Shown here piece after piece: positions 62,833-64,000 of a DNA stretch of 64,000 nt; within the stretch, counting starts at the first letter, position 1, and each line of letters starts with the position of its first letter. The position numbers were made by a program, and so were the translations under genes. The notes beneath the pieces were generated by a model that did not search any database, had not been told where the DNA came from, and was given only the letters and a program-made list of their open reading frames with translations. The DNA comes from CAZXWK01 sp964644675 (lineage in GTDB: Bacteria; Actinomycetota; Coriobacteriia; Anaerosomatales; JAAXUF01): positions 20,601 through 84,600 of the forward strand of contig CAZXWK010000005.1 in NCBI GenBank assembly GCA_964644675.1. Reading direction: 5' to 3'.

Positions 62833-63393
62833 TCACTGGTCCAGCAGCTCCTCGGCGGGCACCTCTCCGACCTCTATGGGGAGGCGGAAGGTGAAGTACT
62901 TGTGGCCCACGTAGCTGAAGATCGTGGTAACGAAGATCGTCGCGAGCGAGCCCAGAGCGGGCGTGAGCCCCACCACGCTCACCATGAACCACAGGACGAC
63001 CGTGCCGATGCCCTGGGAAGGCAGGTAGATGAAGTAGGCGCGGAACCACTGCTTCACGAAGCTGCCGGACCGCTTGAACGCGAAGTACTTCATGGTCGCC
63101 GTGCTGATGGGGACCGAGATGACCCAGCCGATCCATCCGATCACGAGGTAGTAGTGCGAACCGAGCCACGCGACGACCCACGATGATGATGACTCGAGTG
63201 ACTTGATCGGGGTGGTGAGGAGCGCGAGCAGCGACAGGAAGAGCAGGTAGCCGATCACGGTGTTGACGGCCCCCACCACCAGGAAGCGAACCTTCTCCCC
63301 GTGGAGGTCCCACGTCTTCTTCAGCAGCGTACGGTCGTCCTGCGAATCCACGTGATCATGCTCGCATTCCGGGTATCGGCTACGACGATTCAT
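62833..63393 (-). CDS. GtrA-family membrane protein
   Basis: A 186-residue protein with four membrane helices and the GtrA pattern (RFLVVGAVNTVIGYLLFL; KYFAFKRSG; YVGHKYFTF). GtrA proteins help flip polyprenyl-linked sugars in surface glycan modification. The ATG at 63393 is chosen; a GTG 16 codons downstream would also keep all four helices. Confidence 0.82.
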   Translation of the reverse strand: MNRRSRYPECEHDHVDSQDDRTLLKKTWDLHGEKVRFLVVGAVNTVIGYLLFLSLLALLTTPIKSLESSSSWVVAWLGSHYYLVIGWIGWVISVPISTATMKYFAFKRSGSFVKQWFRAYFIYLPSQGIGTVVLWFMVSVVGLTPALGSLATIFVTTIFSYVGHKYFTFRLPIEVGEVPAEELLDQ

Positions 63394-63458
63394 GCTCAGA
63401 CACGCGGCCCAACAGTGACACGGCTGGCATGCGGCGCTCAAGGTTACCAGAACGGGCC

Positions 63459-64000
63459 CTATAGGGGCTCGCTCTCGAGGTGTACCACGCCGCGCACGCG
63501 TCGCTCAAACTCGCGCGGGGTGAGCAGCTGGTGCATCAGCAGGCTCCACACGATCCGCGGTCTCGTCACGTCCTGAGTGCCGGGGCTCACCACGATCGAT
63601 GTCGCGCGATAGGGCGGACTCAGTTCCCAATGATGGTACTGCCGGTACTTCCGGTAGTTCTGCATCAAGATGCCCCACGAGCCCTTGACGGACTCGTCGG
63701 TGCCCAGTCGGCTTGCGTCGCCGAAGACCGAGTACATCATCCCGTTGTACTCGTAGAACTGGTAGCGGCGACCGTACACGTTGTAGGCGAGCGTTTTGTC
63801 GGTGAACGAGAAGATGTTCTCCGTACGAAACGCGGGCGTCCTCTTCATTTGGGCCTGCAGGGAAAGCTGTTTGTACCAATCCGCCTGGTACGCGACGGAC
63901 ACGTTGAAGTCCGCGACGATCGAGATACCCAGCACAAGCGAGATAAGCGCGAGCGCCAGAGTCCTCCCCAGTCGTGGGATCCGCCCCAACAGGCCCGCCA
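63459..64000 (-). CDS. Membrane protein, 5' part beyond window edge
   Basis: The frame is open to base 64000, so the start lies outside; a TTG at 63989 is the first candidate inside. The visible part has one membrane segment (LALALISLVLGISIVADF) and about 135 residues of probable outer domain rich in Tyr, ending LESEPL. I do not recognise it; position suggests a role with the GtrA/GT-C-like genes. Confidence 0.6.
   Translation of the reverse strand, partial: AGLLGRIPRLGRTLALALISLVLGISIVADFNVSVAYQADWYKQLSLQAQMKRTPAFRTENIFSFTDKTLAYNVYGRRYQFYEYNGMMYSVFGDASRLGTDESVKGSWGILMQNYRKYRQYHHWELSPPYRATSIVVSPGTQDVTRPRIVWSLLMHQLLTPREFERRVRGVVHLESEPL

Noticed and set aside
1..64000. CRISPR array, prophage, insertion sequence or toxin-antitoxin locus
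   Set aside because: I saw no regularly spaced repeats, transposase, integrase, phage structural gene or paired small toxin-antitoxin genes.

Overview
The window is GC-rich, tightly packed bacterial DNA with frequent GTG and TTG starts and many ATGA or GTGA stop/start overlaps. Its gene content suggests an anaerobic or facultative actinobacterium-like organism, perhaps near the Coriobacteriia. The clues are complex I without NADH-oxidising subunits, multiheme cytochromes, hypA/hypB, a two-subunit fumarase and quinone-methylation genes. The taxonomy is inference; no rRNA gene or other phylogenetic marker lies in the window.

Region 1 (1-20811, minus strand) holds two complete-looking sets of complex I genes in direct tandem. 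The upstream set reads A-B-CD-H-I-J-K-L-M-N and then a further nuoM. The second set, about 200 bp on, reads A-B-CD-H-I-J-K-L-M-N and is cut by the left edge within nuoN. Both have fused nuoCD and neither has nuoE, nuoF or nuoG, so both enzymes probably take electrons from ferredoxin or a similar carrier rather than NADH. The extra nuoM gives the upstream set four antiporter-like subunit genes.

Region 2 (20812-37692) holds a 326-bp spacer with strong inverted repeats and tRNA-Thr(CGU), then a housekeeping run: mdh, fumarase alpha, an MFS transporter, fumarase beta, tmk, holB and ricT. Next come a nitrilase-like protein, an archaeal-looking topoisomerase I, a membrane PAS protein with a small membrane partner, an HD-domain protein, hypB, hypA, tatC and tatA/B. 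Two divergent STAS-domain regulators and two membrane-anchored proteins of unknown role follow.

Region 3 (37793-46793) holds a tRNA-like relic, an amidohydrolase, a menaquinone methyltransferase (menG) and a cobalamin-binding radical SAM enzyme. It then has an electron-transfer cluster: a membrane TPR protein, a membrane NHL propeller, a 15-heme cytochrome and a 12-heme NapC/NrfH-like cytochrome. Menaquinone would link the complex I enzymes to this cytochrome pair, possibly as a route to an extracellular acceptor.

Region 4 (46813-64000) is a surface-polysaccharide cluster: O-antigen-ligase-like TPR protein, polyprenyl-phosphate sugar transferase, glycosyltransferases, phosphohexomutase, the dTDP-rhamnose genes rfbA-C-B-D, one plus-strand glycosyltransferase, a large membrane protein, a GtrA protein and a membrane protein cut by the right edge. 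The minus-strand genes from rfbA (59534) down to the cytochromes (42069) run in one direction without a reversal.
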